Source of the DNA: Candidatus Saccharibacteria bacterium CG_4_10_14_0_2_um_filter_52_9 | Lineage (GTDB): Bacteria; Actinomycetota; Acidimicrobiia; Acidimicrobiales; RAAP-2 | DNA: 64,000 nucleotides | Assembly (NCBI GenBank): GCA_903970515.1 | Contig: CAJCJA010000055.1 | Coordinates: 1-64,000 of the forward strand | Direction of reading: 5' to 3' | In this document: positions 8,249-15,547 of the stretch, piece after piece | Layout: each line of letters opens with the position of its first letter | How positions within the stretch are numbered: the first letter of the stretch is position 1 | Position numbers and translations under genes: made by a program | The notes under the pieces: generated by a model | The model's input: the letters and a program-made list of their open reading frames with translations, nothing else | Databases searched by the model: none | Told to the model about the DNA's origin: nothing

Positions 8249-11029
8249 ATGAAGGACAGACCGCGCGTGAATCGACGTTGGCGATTGTTTGGCGGAGCGT
8301 CGGCGGCGGCCGTGATGTATGCGGTGCTGCCGTCAATCGTTGCGTCGGCTGCTATTTTCACGGCCACGATCTTAAATACAACAAACACGTTTTCGAGTGG
8401 AAATCTCCTGATGTCTGGCACCACTCCAACGTCGGTCGTGTGTACTCCCGTAACTGGATCCATTTCGGGGTCGAATTCGACGACGTGTAGTGGAAATCCA
8501 CTCCCTTCGGCCGCGTTGTCGACGACTGCATCGAGTGCGGTGACGACACTCACGTCGGTAGGTTCGCTAAGCGGGGGGAGTGGTCTGCTTTCCTCGACTG
8601 GATGTGGGTTGCAGTATTTCAACGACCTTGGTGGAAATGGTAATTATGGTTTTCCATTTTACGGGGTGACACTCGGTACCACGATGTCCCAACTCTCATC
8701 CACCGCCGCCACGTACGACGGATCCACAGGTTGGACCGAGACCAACCTCAACGAGGGCGCCGCCGCCAATTTCACCATCACGGGATGGTTCAAGACGTCG
8801 GCAAATCAGGGGACTATTGTCTCCTACTCGAACGCGCAAGCCAACACTCTTACTGTCGATAACGACCGCGAGCTTTGGATCGACTCAGCGGGTCACTTGG
8901 TGTGGGCGACGGCAACCAGCGCCAGTGCGGTTACCGAATTGACGAGTCCCTCAACGTACACTGCGGGAACGTGGAATTTTTTTGCCGCGAGTATCAGTTC
9001 GTCCGCCGGGGATCGGCTTTACGTCAACGGCGCCGAAGTGGCGTCCAACGCTGCGACGACAGCGTATAACTACAACGGATACTGGCATTTCGGCTGGGGT
9101 GCGGAACTCGACGGAGCGCCGTCCTGGACCGATAAGCCGACCAACGCCTATTTTAATGGTTCACTCAATGGGCTGGCTATCTTTCCTTCGCCTTTGACCA
9201 CAGCCCAGATCTCGACGCTATACGGAGAGACAACCCAGTCAACCTACAACGCCCAGGTGTCCGCTGATGGCGTGTCGTTCTACTGGCCAATGACTGACAG
9301 TGGCACGACCTCTTACACCGGTACTGTCCCTAATCTGAGCGCGGCGACTCAAACTTTCGCCGACGCCTCGGGCAACGCCAACACGGGAAATCCGGAGGGC
9401 ACCGTTACGACTGGTGCCACCGGTCCCACCACGTTAGGGGGCAATGCAGTCTCGCTGCCTGGTACTTCGGGTTCGGACATTTACACCACGAAGACGTATG
9501 CCAACCCCACGACACTTTCGGCTTCGATTTGGTTCAAAACTACGTCGCAGGGTTCAATAATGGGTGCGAATACGTCCCAGGGCGACGGTACACCCACAAG
9601 TTGGGACCGAGATCTCTGGATTGATCCAACCGGCCATCTGGTATTTGGTGTCAACAACGCAGGCAATCTTGACGAAGTCACTTCTCCGGGTGTCTACAAC
9701 GACGGGAACTGGCACTTTGTTGTTGTTTCCTATGGGTCCTCGGGTGAATACATGTACGTCGATGGTTCTCAAGTTGCTTTTAACTCTGCCGGCACCGCAG
9801 GTCAGAACGCCACGATTTATTGGCACCTTGGCTTCGCCTACGTGCTCGGTTGGGGCGATACGACGACCAATTACAACTTCAATGGCACACTCGCCGCAGC
9901 GGGCTTGTTTTCGACGCAATTAACGTCAGCGCAGGTAACCAATCTCTACAACGCGACGAGTGCAGATAACGAACAAACACGTGCCCTCGCCCTGTCACCA
10001 TTGTCCTACTGGCCACTTACTGACATGATCACGCAAACGTTTATCGATGCGTCTGGGAACAGCAATACCGGTGACCCAGAGGGTACCGTTACGACGGGTT
10101 CTACCGGCCCCACCACGTTGGGCGGGAACGCCGTGACGCTTCCAGGAACGTCGGGCAACGACATCGATACCACAAGGACGTACTCCAACCCAACCACGCT
10201 CTCGGCGTCCATTTGGTTTAAGACCACGTCGCAAGGGGCCATCATGGGTGCTAATACGACGCGCCTCGACGGCACGCCAGGTAGCTGGGACCGGGACTTA
10301 TGGATCGATCCAACCGGGCACCTCGTCTTTGGTATTAACGACGCCGGCACCCTTGACGAAGTGACGTCGCCAGGAATTTACGACGACGGCAACTGGCATT
10401 TCGTCGTCGTGTCCTATGGCTCATTGGGCGAATACATGTATGTCGATGGTTCTCAGGTTGCCTATAACTCGGCCGGCACCGCCGGGCAGAACTACACGAT
10501 GTTCTGGCACCTCGGTTTCGCCTATGTGCTCGGCTGGGGCGATACGACGACCGATTACAACTTCAACGGCAGTTTGGCGCAGGCAGGTCTCTATTCAACG
10601 CAACTCTCGCAAGCACAAGTTACGAGTCTTTACAGCGCACCAAGTTTCGCGGATGAAGAGACGCGCGCGTTGGCGTTGTCGCCTCTGTCGTATTGGCCCC
10701 TCACAGATTCGACGTCGTCTTCGGCGTGTGCACTCATATATGTGACCGTCCAGACTACGGTGGGTTCGACGACATCGTGCGTAGTACCTGCGGGCAGTGG
10801 CGCTTGCGGTGCACCTACCAGCGCGGTGACGGCAAGCAACATTGGCTCACGTCCCATGACGAGTCCAGCGACGGGAGCGCCCGTCACGGTCACGGTGACG
10901 ATGAAGCTCGGCTCGGCCGCGGCAACCGGGGTCGCTGGTTTGCACGTTCTCGTGCCACTGCTGTTTTATGAGAGTCTCTCGACGTTCTCGTCGCAACTTT
11001 CGTACCCCTCTGGAGTGGCAATCTTGTGA
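8249..11029 (+). CDS. Large surface protein with SipW-type signal and three LamG domains
   Basis: A 926-aa exported protein. The start is placed at ATG 8249 (MKDRPRVNRRWRLF); GTG 8267 is possible, and the open frame extends upstream to 8156. The N-terminus has a basic region, a hydrophobic core and FTATILNTTNTFSSGNLLM, matching the SipW-dependent pattern of the gene upstream. Three concanavalin-like LamG domains follow at about residues 150-330, 367-572 and 594-800, each with WFKT, LWIDptGHLVF and YVDGSQVA-type strands. A Cys-containing C-terminal region (about 824-926) resembles the end of a camelysin-like domain, so the LamG block may be inserted into one. LamG domains usually bind carbohydrate or protein ligands. 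The stop overlaps the peptidase start (GTGA). Confidence 0.75.
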   Translation: MKDRPRVNRRWRLFGGASAAAVMYAVLPSIVASAAIFTATILNTTNTFSSGNLLMSGTTPTSVVCTPVTGSISGSNSTTCSGNPLPSAALSTTASSAVTTLTSVGSLSGGSGLLSSTGCGLQYFNDLGGNGNYGFPFYGVTLGTTMSQLSSTAATYDGSTGWTETNLNEGAAANFTITGWFKTSANQGTIVSYSNAQANTLTVDNDRELWIDSAGHLVWATATSASAVTELTSPSTYTAGTWNFFAASISSSAGDRLYVNGAEVASNAATTAYNYNGYWHFGWGAELDGAPSWTDKPTNAYFNGSLNGLAIFPSPLTTAQISTLYGETTQSTYNAQVSADGVSFYWPMTDSGTTSYTGTVPNLSAATQTFADASGNANTGNPEGTVTTGATGPTTLGGNAVSLPGTSGSDIYTTKTYANPTTLSASIWFKTTSQGSIMGANTSQGDGTPTSWDRDLWIDPTGHLVFGVNNAGNLDEVTSPGVYNDGNWHFVVVSYGSSGEYMYVDGSQVAFNSAGTAGQNATIYWHLGFAYVLGWGDTTTNYNFNGTLAAAGLFSTQLTSAQVTNLYNATSADNEQTRALALSPLSYWPLTDMITQTFIDASGNSNTGDPEGTVTTGSTGPTTLGGNAVTLPGTSGNDIDTTRTYSNPTTLSASIWFKTTSQGAIMGANTTRLDGTPGSWDRDLWIDPTGHLVFGINDAGTLDEVTSPGIYDDGNWHFVVVSYGSLGEYMYVDGSQVAYNSAGTAGQNYTMFWHLGFAYVLGWGDTTTDYNFNGSLAQAGLYSTQLSQAQVTSLYSAPSFADEETRALALSPLSYWPLTDSTSSSACALIYVTVQTTVGSTTSCVVPAGSGACGAPTSAVTASNIGSRPMTSPATGAPVTVTVTMKLGSAAATGVAGLHVLVPLLFYESLSTFSSQLSYPSGVAIL
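9347..10714 (+). repeat. Two tandem 684-bp LamG-coding units
   Basis: Units 9347-10030 and 10031-10714 align without any length change (offset exactly 684 bases, 228 codons at every anchor I checked). They encode LamG domains 2 and 3 with nearly the same protein, for example GNWHFVVVSYGS and TRALALSPLSYWPLTD in both. Differences are spread over third positions and a few residues, so the duplication is not brand new but has kept register. Confidence 0.85.
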
Positions 11030-12270
11030 GCGTGACTACTGATGGTGGGGGCACGGTCCAAATCAGCGAAGCGGAACTTCGTCGCCTGCAACGTTTGGAT
11101 CGGCGAGAGTTCACGGATCGGCGTGCCAAACCATTCAGTCCACCAATTCCCTGGGACCTCCGCATTTTTTTCACGATCATTGCGATTGCGGTTCTCGCAC
11201 AGGTCGGATGGCTCTTGAGTGGAGGCTCTCTGTATCGGGTGACGACGGCTTCGATGTGCCCAGAAGTGTGTGTGGGTTCGCTGGTCATTGACCGTCCACT
11301 TCCGGCCAACACGGATGTTCGCAAGGGGGAGACGGTGAGCTTCGTACCTCCCGGTCTCGCGACGGTGTACACCCACCGAGTAGTCAAGGTGTTCGCGAAC
11401 GGAACGTTTCTAACGAAGGGGGACGCGGCCAACATTGTCGATCCTTGGACCGTGTCGCCCTCGGACGTACGAGGCGTTGCCGTCGCAACCTTTTGGGGAA
11501 TGGGTTATTTCAGCGAAGGGCTTCCGTTTCTTGCGGTCGGCGTCGCTTTGGTGTTGCTGTTGCGTCGACAGATCGAAGCACGAGTGCGACGGGACTACGA
11601 TCGATTTTTTGCCATCTTGATCGTCGTGGTACCAATTTGGGTTGTCAAACCTCTCATCCGAGCGACGACGGTGGCGACGAGTGTGGCGAAGAACGGCTAC
11701 GAGCGCGTGGCCCTCGTAAATACCGGTCTCCTGCCCGCACAGTTTCGAACCAAGTCGGGGTTTCGTGACTTTGTCCGCCCCGGCCAACGAATTTCGATGG
11801 TTGGAAAGGTACTGCCGGACGGCCAAGTCGCTATCTCCCAATTTGTCTCATTTCATTGGTACGGCTGGCTGATAGTTGCTCTAGTAATTTTCGTTCCTCT
11901 CGCAACCTTCTTCTTCGAACTCCGGTATTCACGACTCCACTTGCGACGCCGAAGTGACCTTCCTTCGCGCAGGCGACCGGCCGGTGAGCCTGGTCCCGCA
12001 CTTGATCCCTCGTTCATTCCATCCTTCGTGACGATCGACGCCACCGCTCACGCTGTCCGTGAAGTGTTACAACCCGCTCCCATGAATGTAGGGCAAGGCT
12101 TGGCAATTGGGCTCCAGAGGAAGAATGATCGTAAGAAGGCAGCCATGGAACTGCAACACGGCCATGATGCCAAGAAGAAGAAAAAGAAGAAGAAAAAGAA
12201 ATCAAAAATTGGTACTTCGTCTGTCGAGTCGGCGAAGGGCGATGGACGTAGCCCATCGTCCTATGTCTAA
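11026..12270 (+). CDS. SipW-like signal peptidase (S26B family) with polylysine tail
   Basis: A 414-aa membrane protease. After a cytosolic N-terminus of about 45 residues comes a first membrane helix (about 46-65), then the nucleophile Ser76 in TASMCPE with VGSLVIDRP. His117 in YTHRVVK occupies the place of the general base Lys of LepB, and TKGDAANIVDP (Asp133) completes the archaeal/SipW-type signature. Further helices lie near 165-180, 193-210 and 280-297, with an extra soluble segment between the last two. The C-terminus is cytosolic and contains ten consecutive lysines (383-392; bases 12172-12201). Co-location with two proteins bearing SipW-type signals points to dedicated processing. 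The family call is firm; the roles of the extra domain and polylysine are unknown. Confidence 0.88.
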   Translation: MSVTTDGGGTVQISEAELRRLQRLDRREFTDRRAKPFSPPIPWDLRIFFTIIAIAVLAQVGWLLSGGSLYRVTTASMCPEVCVGSLVIDRPLPANTDVRKGETVSFVPPGLATVYTHRVVKVFANGTFLTKGDAANIVDPWTVSPSDVRGVAVATFWGMGYFSEGLPFLAVGVALVLLLRRQIEARVRRDYDRFFAILIVVVPIWVVKPLIRATTVATSVAKNGYERVALVNTGLLPAQFRTKSGFRDFVRPGQRISMVGKVLPDGQVAISQFVSFHWYGWLIVALVIFVPLATFFFELRYSRLHLRRRSDLPSRRRPAGEPGPALDPSFIPSFVTIDATAHAVREVLQPAPMNVGQGLAIGLQRKNDRKKAAMELQHGHDAKKKKKKKKKKSKIGTSSVESAKGDGRSPSSYV

Positions 12271-12321
12271 GTGCCCCAGATGCCTTGGCTCGTAGATCCT
12301 GTGGTCAACTCGAGGCGAAAC

Positions 12322-12347
12322 AGCCCTTAGAACGCCCTAGAAGGGCT
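12322..12347 (+). terminator. Possible hairpin after the signal peptidase gene
   Basis: AGCCCTT at 12322-12328 can pair with AAGGGCT at 12341-12347 across a 12-base loop, about 50 bases after the stop. No U-run follows, so terminator activity is uncertain. The rest of the 240-base gap shows no gene. Confidence 0.3.
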
Positions 12348-12497
12348 CTGGCGGCCCTTGATTGGTGACGGGCAGTGTTGTCAGGTGGACAAATTTGGAG
12401 TCCTTGATCGGTTGCAGGGGGTGGTGTACTCCTTGAGTGTCAACTTACTCACTTTACATAACGTACATTATCGGCGTTAGTTCCGATTAACTGTGAC

Positions 12498-12503
12498 TAT
12501 ACT
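12498..12503 (+). promoter_or_regulatory. TANNNT box, possible leaderless start
   Basis: TATACT ends seven bases before ATG 12511, and no ribosome site is present. The spacing supports ATG 12511 over the upstream GTG 12493, which would lie within or before the promoter box. Confidence 0.5.
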
Positions 12504-12510
12504 TAACGGC

Positions 12511-12909
12511 ATGCGTCGGATTCTTTGTGCTGCGGTTTTTCTGGCCGTTAGTGTCGGTTTCCTCGCCATTCCGGCGGGGGCTGATTTGAGCACGCCTCCA
12601 GGGACTACGCTCTCGTTCGATTACAGCGACAACGTCAATCCGGCCTCAGCAAGCAATGGCGAGTTCAACATCATCGTAGACGTCATTCCGGCGCATACGT
12701 CGGGCGTGGTGCGGATTGTCGCCGTGGCTCCGATCGCTGCCGATGAACCGAATCTCGTGTGCGCCTATCAGACGATCTCCTACAGCCAGGTCGAGTGCGC
12801 GTTCAACTTCACGTCGAGCGGTGTATGGATTATTCACGCCTTCTACGCGACTTCGAGCAAAGATGTCGTGAGCCAGAGTGCGGTTGCCAGTTTGCGGGTC
12901 GGCCCTTAG
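12511..12909 (+). CDS. Small secreted protein with Ig-like beta fold, function unknown
   Basis: A 132-aa protein with a classical signal peptide: MRRIL, a hydrophobic core, then IPAGADLS with a probable cleavage after AGA. The mature ~105 residues alternate hydrophobic and polar residues, contain two cysteines about 17 apart, and read like a single immunoglobulin-like or Y_Y_Y-type beta sandwich. There is no ANTF motif, so it need not be a SipW substrate. It stands alone after the export module and has its own -10 box. I do not recognise a specific family. Confidence 0.6.
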   Translation: MRRILCAAVFLAVSVGFLAIPAGADLSTPPGTTLSFDYSDNVNPASASNGEFNIIVDVIPAHTSGVVRIVAVAPIAADEPNLVCAYQTISYSQVECAFNFTSSGVWIIHAFYATSSKDVVSQSAVASLRVGP

Positions 12910-13083
12910 TTGAGCCCCTCAGGTACCCACCAGTTCCGAGTGATCTGGGGTGACCTGTATCGCGGCCTCGATCAAGAAATCGTGCCGGCCTTTGACGTCG
13001 AAGAAGCACTCGTGCTCGCGCACGAACGTCGTCCCGAGTTGCCACGCCCTCGAACGGCCTTCCTCGTCTCGCACTCCGTCTGA
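12910..13083 (+). CDS. Candidate 57-aa small ORF, unknown
   Basis: Directly after the TAG of the secreted protein, the same frame stays open for 58 codons from TTG 12910 (GTG 12940 is an alternative start). The codon choice is GC-rich in third positions and the peptide (VIWGDLYRGLDQEIVPAF, then EEALVLAHERRPELP) reads like a real amphipathic protein. No ribosome site or known family is visible, and it could be translated by readthrough or reinitiation. Without it this 190-base gap is empty. Confidence 0.35.
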   Translation: MSPSGTHQFRVIWGDLYRGLDQEIVPAFDVEEALVLAHERRPELPRPRTAFLVSHSV

Positions 13084-13085
13084 CC

Positions 13086-13091
13086 TACACT
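13086..13091 (+). promoter_or_regulatory. TANNNT box, possible leaderless start of the SDR
   Basis: TACACT ends seven bases before ATG 13099 and no ribosome site lies between, again the leaderless arrangement. Confidence 0.45.
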
Positions 13092-13098
13092 TCGCCAC

Positions 13099-13866
13099 AT
13101 GAATTCACTTTTTGACGTTTCGGGAAAGGTCGTGCTCGTTACCGGAGGGAGCCGGGGCATAGGCGAGATGATCGCCCGCGGCTTCGTCGATGCCGGCGCT
13201 CGCGTCTACATCTCGTCGCGCAAAGCTGACGTGTGTGACGCACTCGCGAAGGAGTTGAGTGCGAACGGTGAGTGCATTTCGCTACCCGCCGACCTTTCCA
13301 CCGAAGCGGAATGCGAACGCCTCGCCCACGAGATCGCCAGCCGTGAAGACCATCTCGACGTGCTAGTCAATAACGCGGGCGCCACGTGGGGAGCCCCGAT
13401 GGAGGAGTACAACGAAACTGCGTTCGAGCGAGTACTCGCTCTTAACGTGAAGGGGGTCTTCCACCTCACGAAATTTCTTCGACCATTGCTCGAACATTCC
13501 GCCAGTGCTGAGAATCCATCGCGAGTCATCAACATTGGGTCGATTGACGGTATCCATGTGCCCATCTTGGAGACCTACGCGTATTCGGCCTCCAAGGCAG
13601 CGGTGCACCAGCTGACGCGCCATCTCGCAAAGCACATGGCGCCGCTGGTCACCGTGAACGCCATCGCGCCCGGCCCTTTTGAATCCAAGATGATGCATGC
13701 GACGCTCGAAGCGATGGGCGACGCGATCGCTCACGCGGCGCCGATGAAGCGTATCGGCAAACCCAGTGATATGGCTGGTGCAGCCATATTTTTGGCATCG
13801 CCGGCGTCGAGCTACATCACCGGAGCAATTCTGCCGGTCGACGGGGGAATCGCGACGCTCGCCTAG
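13099..13866 (+). CDS. Short-chain dehydrogenase/reductase (FabG/RhlG-like)
   Basis: A 255-aa NAD(P)-dependent oxidoreductase of the classical SDR type. The Rossmann glycine motif is TGGSRGIG at residues 15-22, followed by NNAG near 92, the catalytic Ser in INIGSIDG, and YSASK with the Tyr/Lys pair near 158. The C-terminus ends in SSYITGAILPVDGG. An Arg after the third glycine-region strand (SSRKAD) suggests NADPH preference. The substrate cannot be inferred, since neighbours are unrelated. The last four bases overlap the convergent htrA gene. Confidence 0.9.
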   Translation: MNSLFDVSGKVVLVTGGSRGIGEMIARGFVDAGARVYISSRKADVCDALAKELSANGECISLPADLSTEAECERLAHEIASREDHLDVLVNNAGATWGAPMEEYNETAFERVLALNVKGVFHLTKFLRPLLEHSASAENPSRVINIGSIDGIHVPILETYAYSASKAAVHQLTRHLAKHMAPLVTVNAIAPGPFESKMMHATLEAMGDAIAHAAPMKRIGKPSDMAGAAIFLASPASSYITGAILPVDGGIATLA

Positions 13867-15461
13867 CTGCCCTTCGGCGCCGATCCAAGGGTTACGTGGA
13901 TCGTCAGATGCGTGGTGCCACGAAGGATTTGCAATTCGATCAGGTCGCCAGGTTTGAAATTCGAGATGATGCTCGAGACGTCTTGGGCGTTGGACACCGG
14001 AAGGTTGTTGACGCCCACAATAATGTCGCCTTGGTGCACTCCGGCAATTGCGGCCCCGGTGCCCGCGATCACACTCAACACCACTGCCCCACTGGAAATC
14101 GAGAATCCGTATTGGGCCTTGAGTGCGGGCGTGTTCGAGGTGATTTCGACGCCAATAAACGCGCCGTGGCTGACAATGCTCTCGCCCGCTTCGAGAGACT
14201 TCAACAACGACTCAATCGTCGACACCGGAATGGCGAACCCGATGTTCTGGGCGCTTGTCCCGTCAGGAAGCGTGCCCGCGACCGCGGTGTTCATGCCAAT
14301 GACGTCGCCCTCGGAATCGAGCAATGGTCCTCCGGAGTTACCAGGGTTGATCGCGGCGTCGGTTTGAATCAAATTGTTGAGCGTTTCGGTCGCGGTACCC
14401 GAACTGGCGGTGACGGTGCGCCCGAGGGCCGAGACGATTCCCGACGTCACTGTCGGGGTCCCCGCCGCGAGACCGAGCGCGTTGCCAATTGCGACGACCG
14501 CGTCGCCCGCTTGGAGTTCCTTCGAGTTACCGAACGTGACTGTTGGTAGCCCCGACATTCCGGTGATGCGGATCAACGCGACGTCGTCTATGGGGTTGGT
14601 ACCCACGAGGGTCGCCGGCAGTGCTTTAGATGACCCCGTGCGTGTCACGGTGATGGTCCCACTCTGGACGGCGGCCGCGATCACGTGGTTGTTGGTCACG
14701 ACGAGTCCGTTGGACGAGATGATCATTCCACTCCCCTGGTCTTCGATGCCGCTGCCCTTCACGTCGATCGACACGACGGACGTGTCGACGTGGTGCACCA
14801 ATTTGGGGATGCTCATGCCGTTGGGCAGTATCGCGGCTCCTGGTGCGTTGGTGACCGAATTGATGGTGACGCCGCCGCTCTTGGTCGTGCTGCGCGACGC
14901 GAAGTGTCCGGCTAATCCCCCGACCAATGCCGCGACTAAGAGCAGTGAGACGCGTGATGACCAGAGCGTGCGTGACGTGCGAACTTGGGATGACAACGGC
15001 GCCGGATCGGTGTGCACCGGGCTTGTCTCAAAAATGGGCGCGGGAGGCGACGGAACTGCGGCCGTCACCGGTTCACGCGGTGCCGACGAAGCAGATGAAG
15101 GCGACAACGGAGTCTGCGCCGCTTCGCGTGAGGGCTCTGGAGCTGTCGTTGCCGACACCACCGGGGCGACGGCGGCAACGGGCTCCTTCGCGATGAGCGG
15201 CGCTTTTAGAATTTTCGGCTTTTTCGAAACGGCGCTTACTTTCTTCGCGGTTTTTGCGACGGGTGCTGATTTTTTCGCGGCGGCCTTGGTGACACTTCTG
15301 GCGGGCGCTTTGCGCGCGGCAGCCTTCGTCGTGGCGCTGGCCTTCTTCGTTCCAGTGACTTTCTTGGCGAGCGCACTCGCTTGGGCCCCCGACGCCTTCA
15401 GGGGAACGTCCGTCTTGGCTGCGGGCTTCTTCTTTTTGGGCTTGGGCATCTCAGTAGTCAC
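13863..15461 (-). CDS. Membrane-anchored HtrA/DegP-like serine protease with histone H1-like cytosolic tail
   Basis: A 532-aa protein. Residues 1-90 are built of Lys, Ala, Pro and Ser repeats (KKKKPAAK, TKAAARKAPAR and similar) like histone H1 or Hc1 tails. A Pro/Ala linker follows to about 165, then one membrane helix (170-190) and an extracellular trypsin-like domain. The catalytic triad is visible: His259 in VVTNNHV, Asp293 in IDDVALI and Ser376 in NPGNSGGPL. One PDZ domain (about 435-525) ends the protein. HtrA enzymes degrade or refold damaged exported proteins. GTG 15461 is chosen because a TAGCAT box sits six bases upstream; ATG 15449 is the alternative. The basic tail on the cytosolic side is unusual and could contact nucleic acid or acidic lipid head groups. 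Confidence 0.88.
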   Translation of the reverse strand: MTTEMPKPKKKKPAAKTDVPLKASGAQASALAKKVTGTKKASATTKAAARKAPARSVTKAAAKKSAPVAKTAKKVSAVSKKPKILKAPLIAKEPVAAVAPVVSATTAPEPSREAAQTPLSPSSASSAPREPVTAAVPSPPAPIFETSPVHTDPAPLSSQVRTSRTLWSSRVSLLLVAALVGGLAGHFASRSTTKSGGVTINSVTNAPGAAILPNGMSIPKLVHHVDTSVVSIDVKGSGIEDQGSGMIISSNGLVVTNNHVIAAAVQSGTITVTRTGSSKALPATLVGTNPIDDVALIRITGMSGLPTVTFGNSKELQAGDAVVAIGNALGLAAGTPTVTSGIVSALGRTVTASSGTATETLNNLIQTDAAINPGNSGGPLLDSEGDVIGMNTAVAGTLPDGTSAQNIGFAIPVSTIESLLKSLEAGESIVSHGAFIGVEITSNTPALKAQYGFSISSGAVVLSVIAGTGAAIAGVHQGDIIVGVNNLPVSNAQDVSSIISNFKPGDLIELQILRGTTHLTIHVTLGSAPKGS

Positions 15462-15467
15462 GGAGCC

Positions 15468-15473
15468 ATGCTA
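15468..15473 (-). promoter_or_regulatory. TANNNT box for the htrA-like gene
   Basis: On the minus strand TAGCAT ends six bases before GTG 15461, with no ribosome site, favouring a leaderless GTG start. Confidence 0.45.
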
Positions 15474-15533
15474 GGCAATCGATTCTCAATATGACTTAAA
15501 AGTGCTGGAAATGCCTGAAGTTTCGCCTTCGAC

Positions 15534-15539
15534 TAGATT
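15534..15539 (+). promoter_or_regulatory. TANNNT box before the 433-aa protein gene
   Basis: TAGATT ends eight bases before ATG 15548, divergent from the htrA promoter about 60 bases away. No ribosome site is visible. Confidence 0.4.
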
Positions 15540-15547
15540 GGACACCT

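Noticed and set aside
7364-12468. A shared 9-mer AACGTACAT upstream of the TasA-like gene (7364-7372) and the small secreted gene (12460-12468)
   Set aside because: A 9-mer match within 64 kb is expected by chance about once in two windows; no extended similarity around it.
14374-15474. A 366-codon plus-strand frame
   Set aside because: Antisense to the HtrA-like gene, whose protease motifs are unambiguous.
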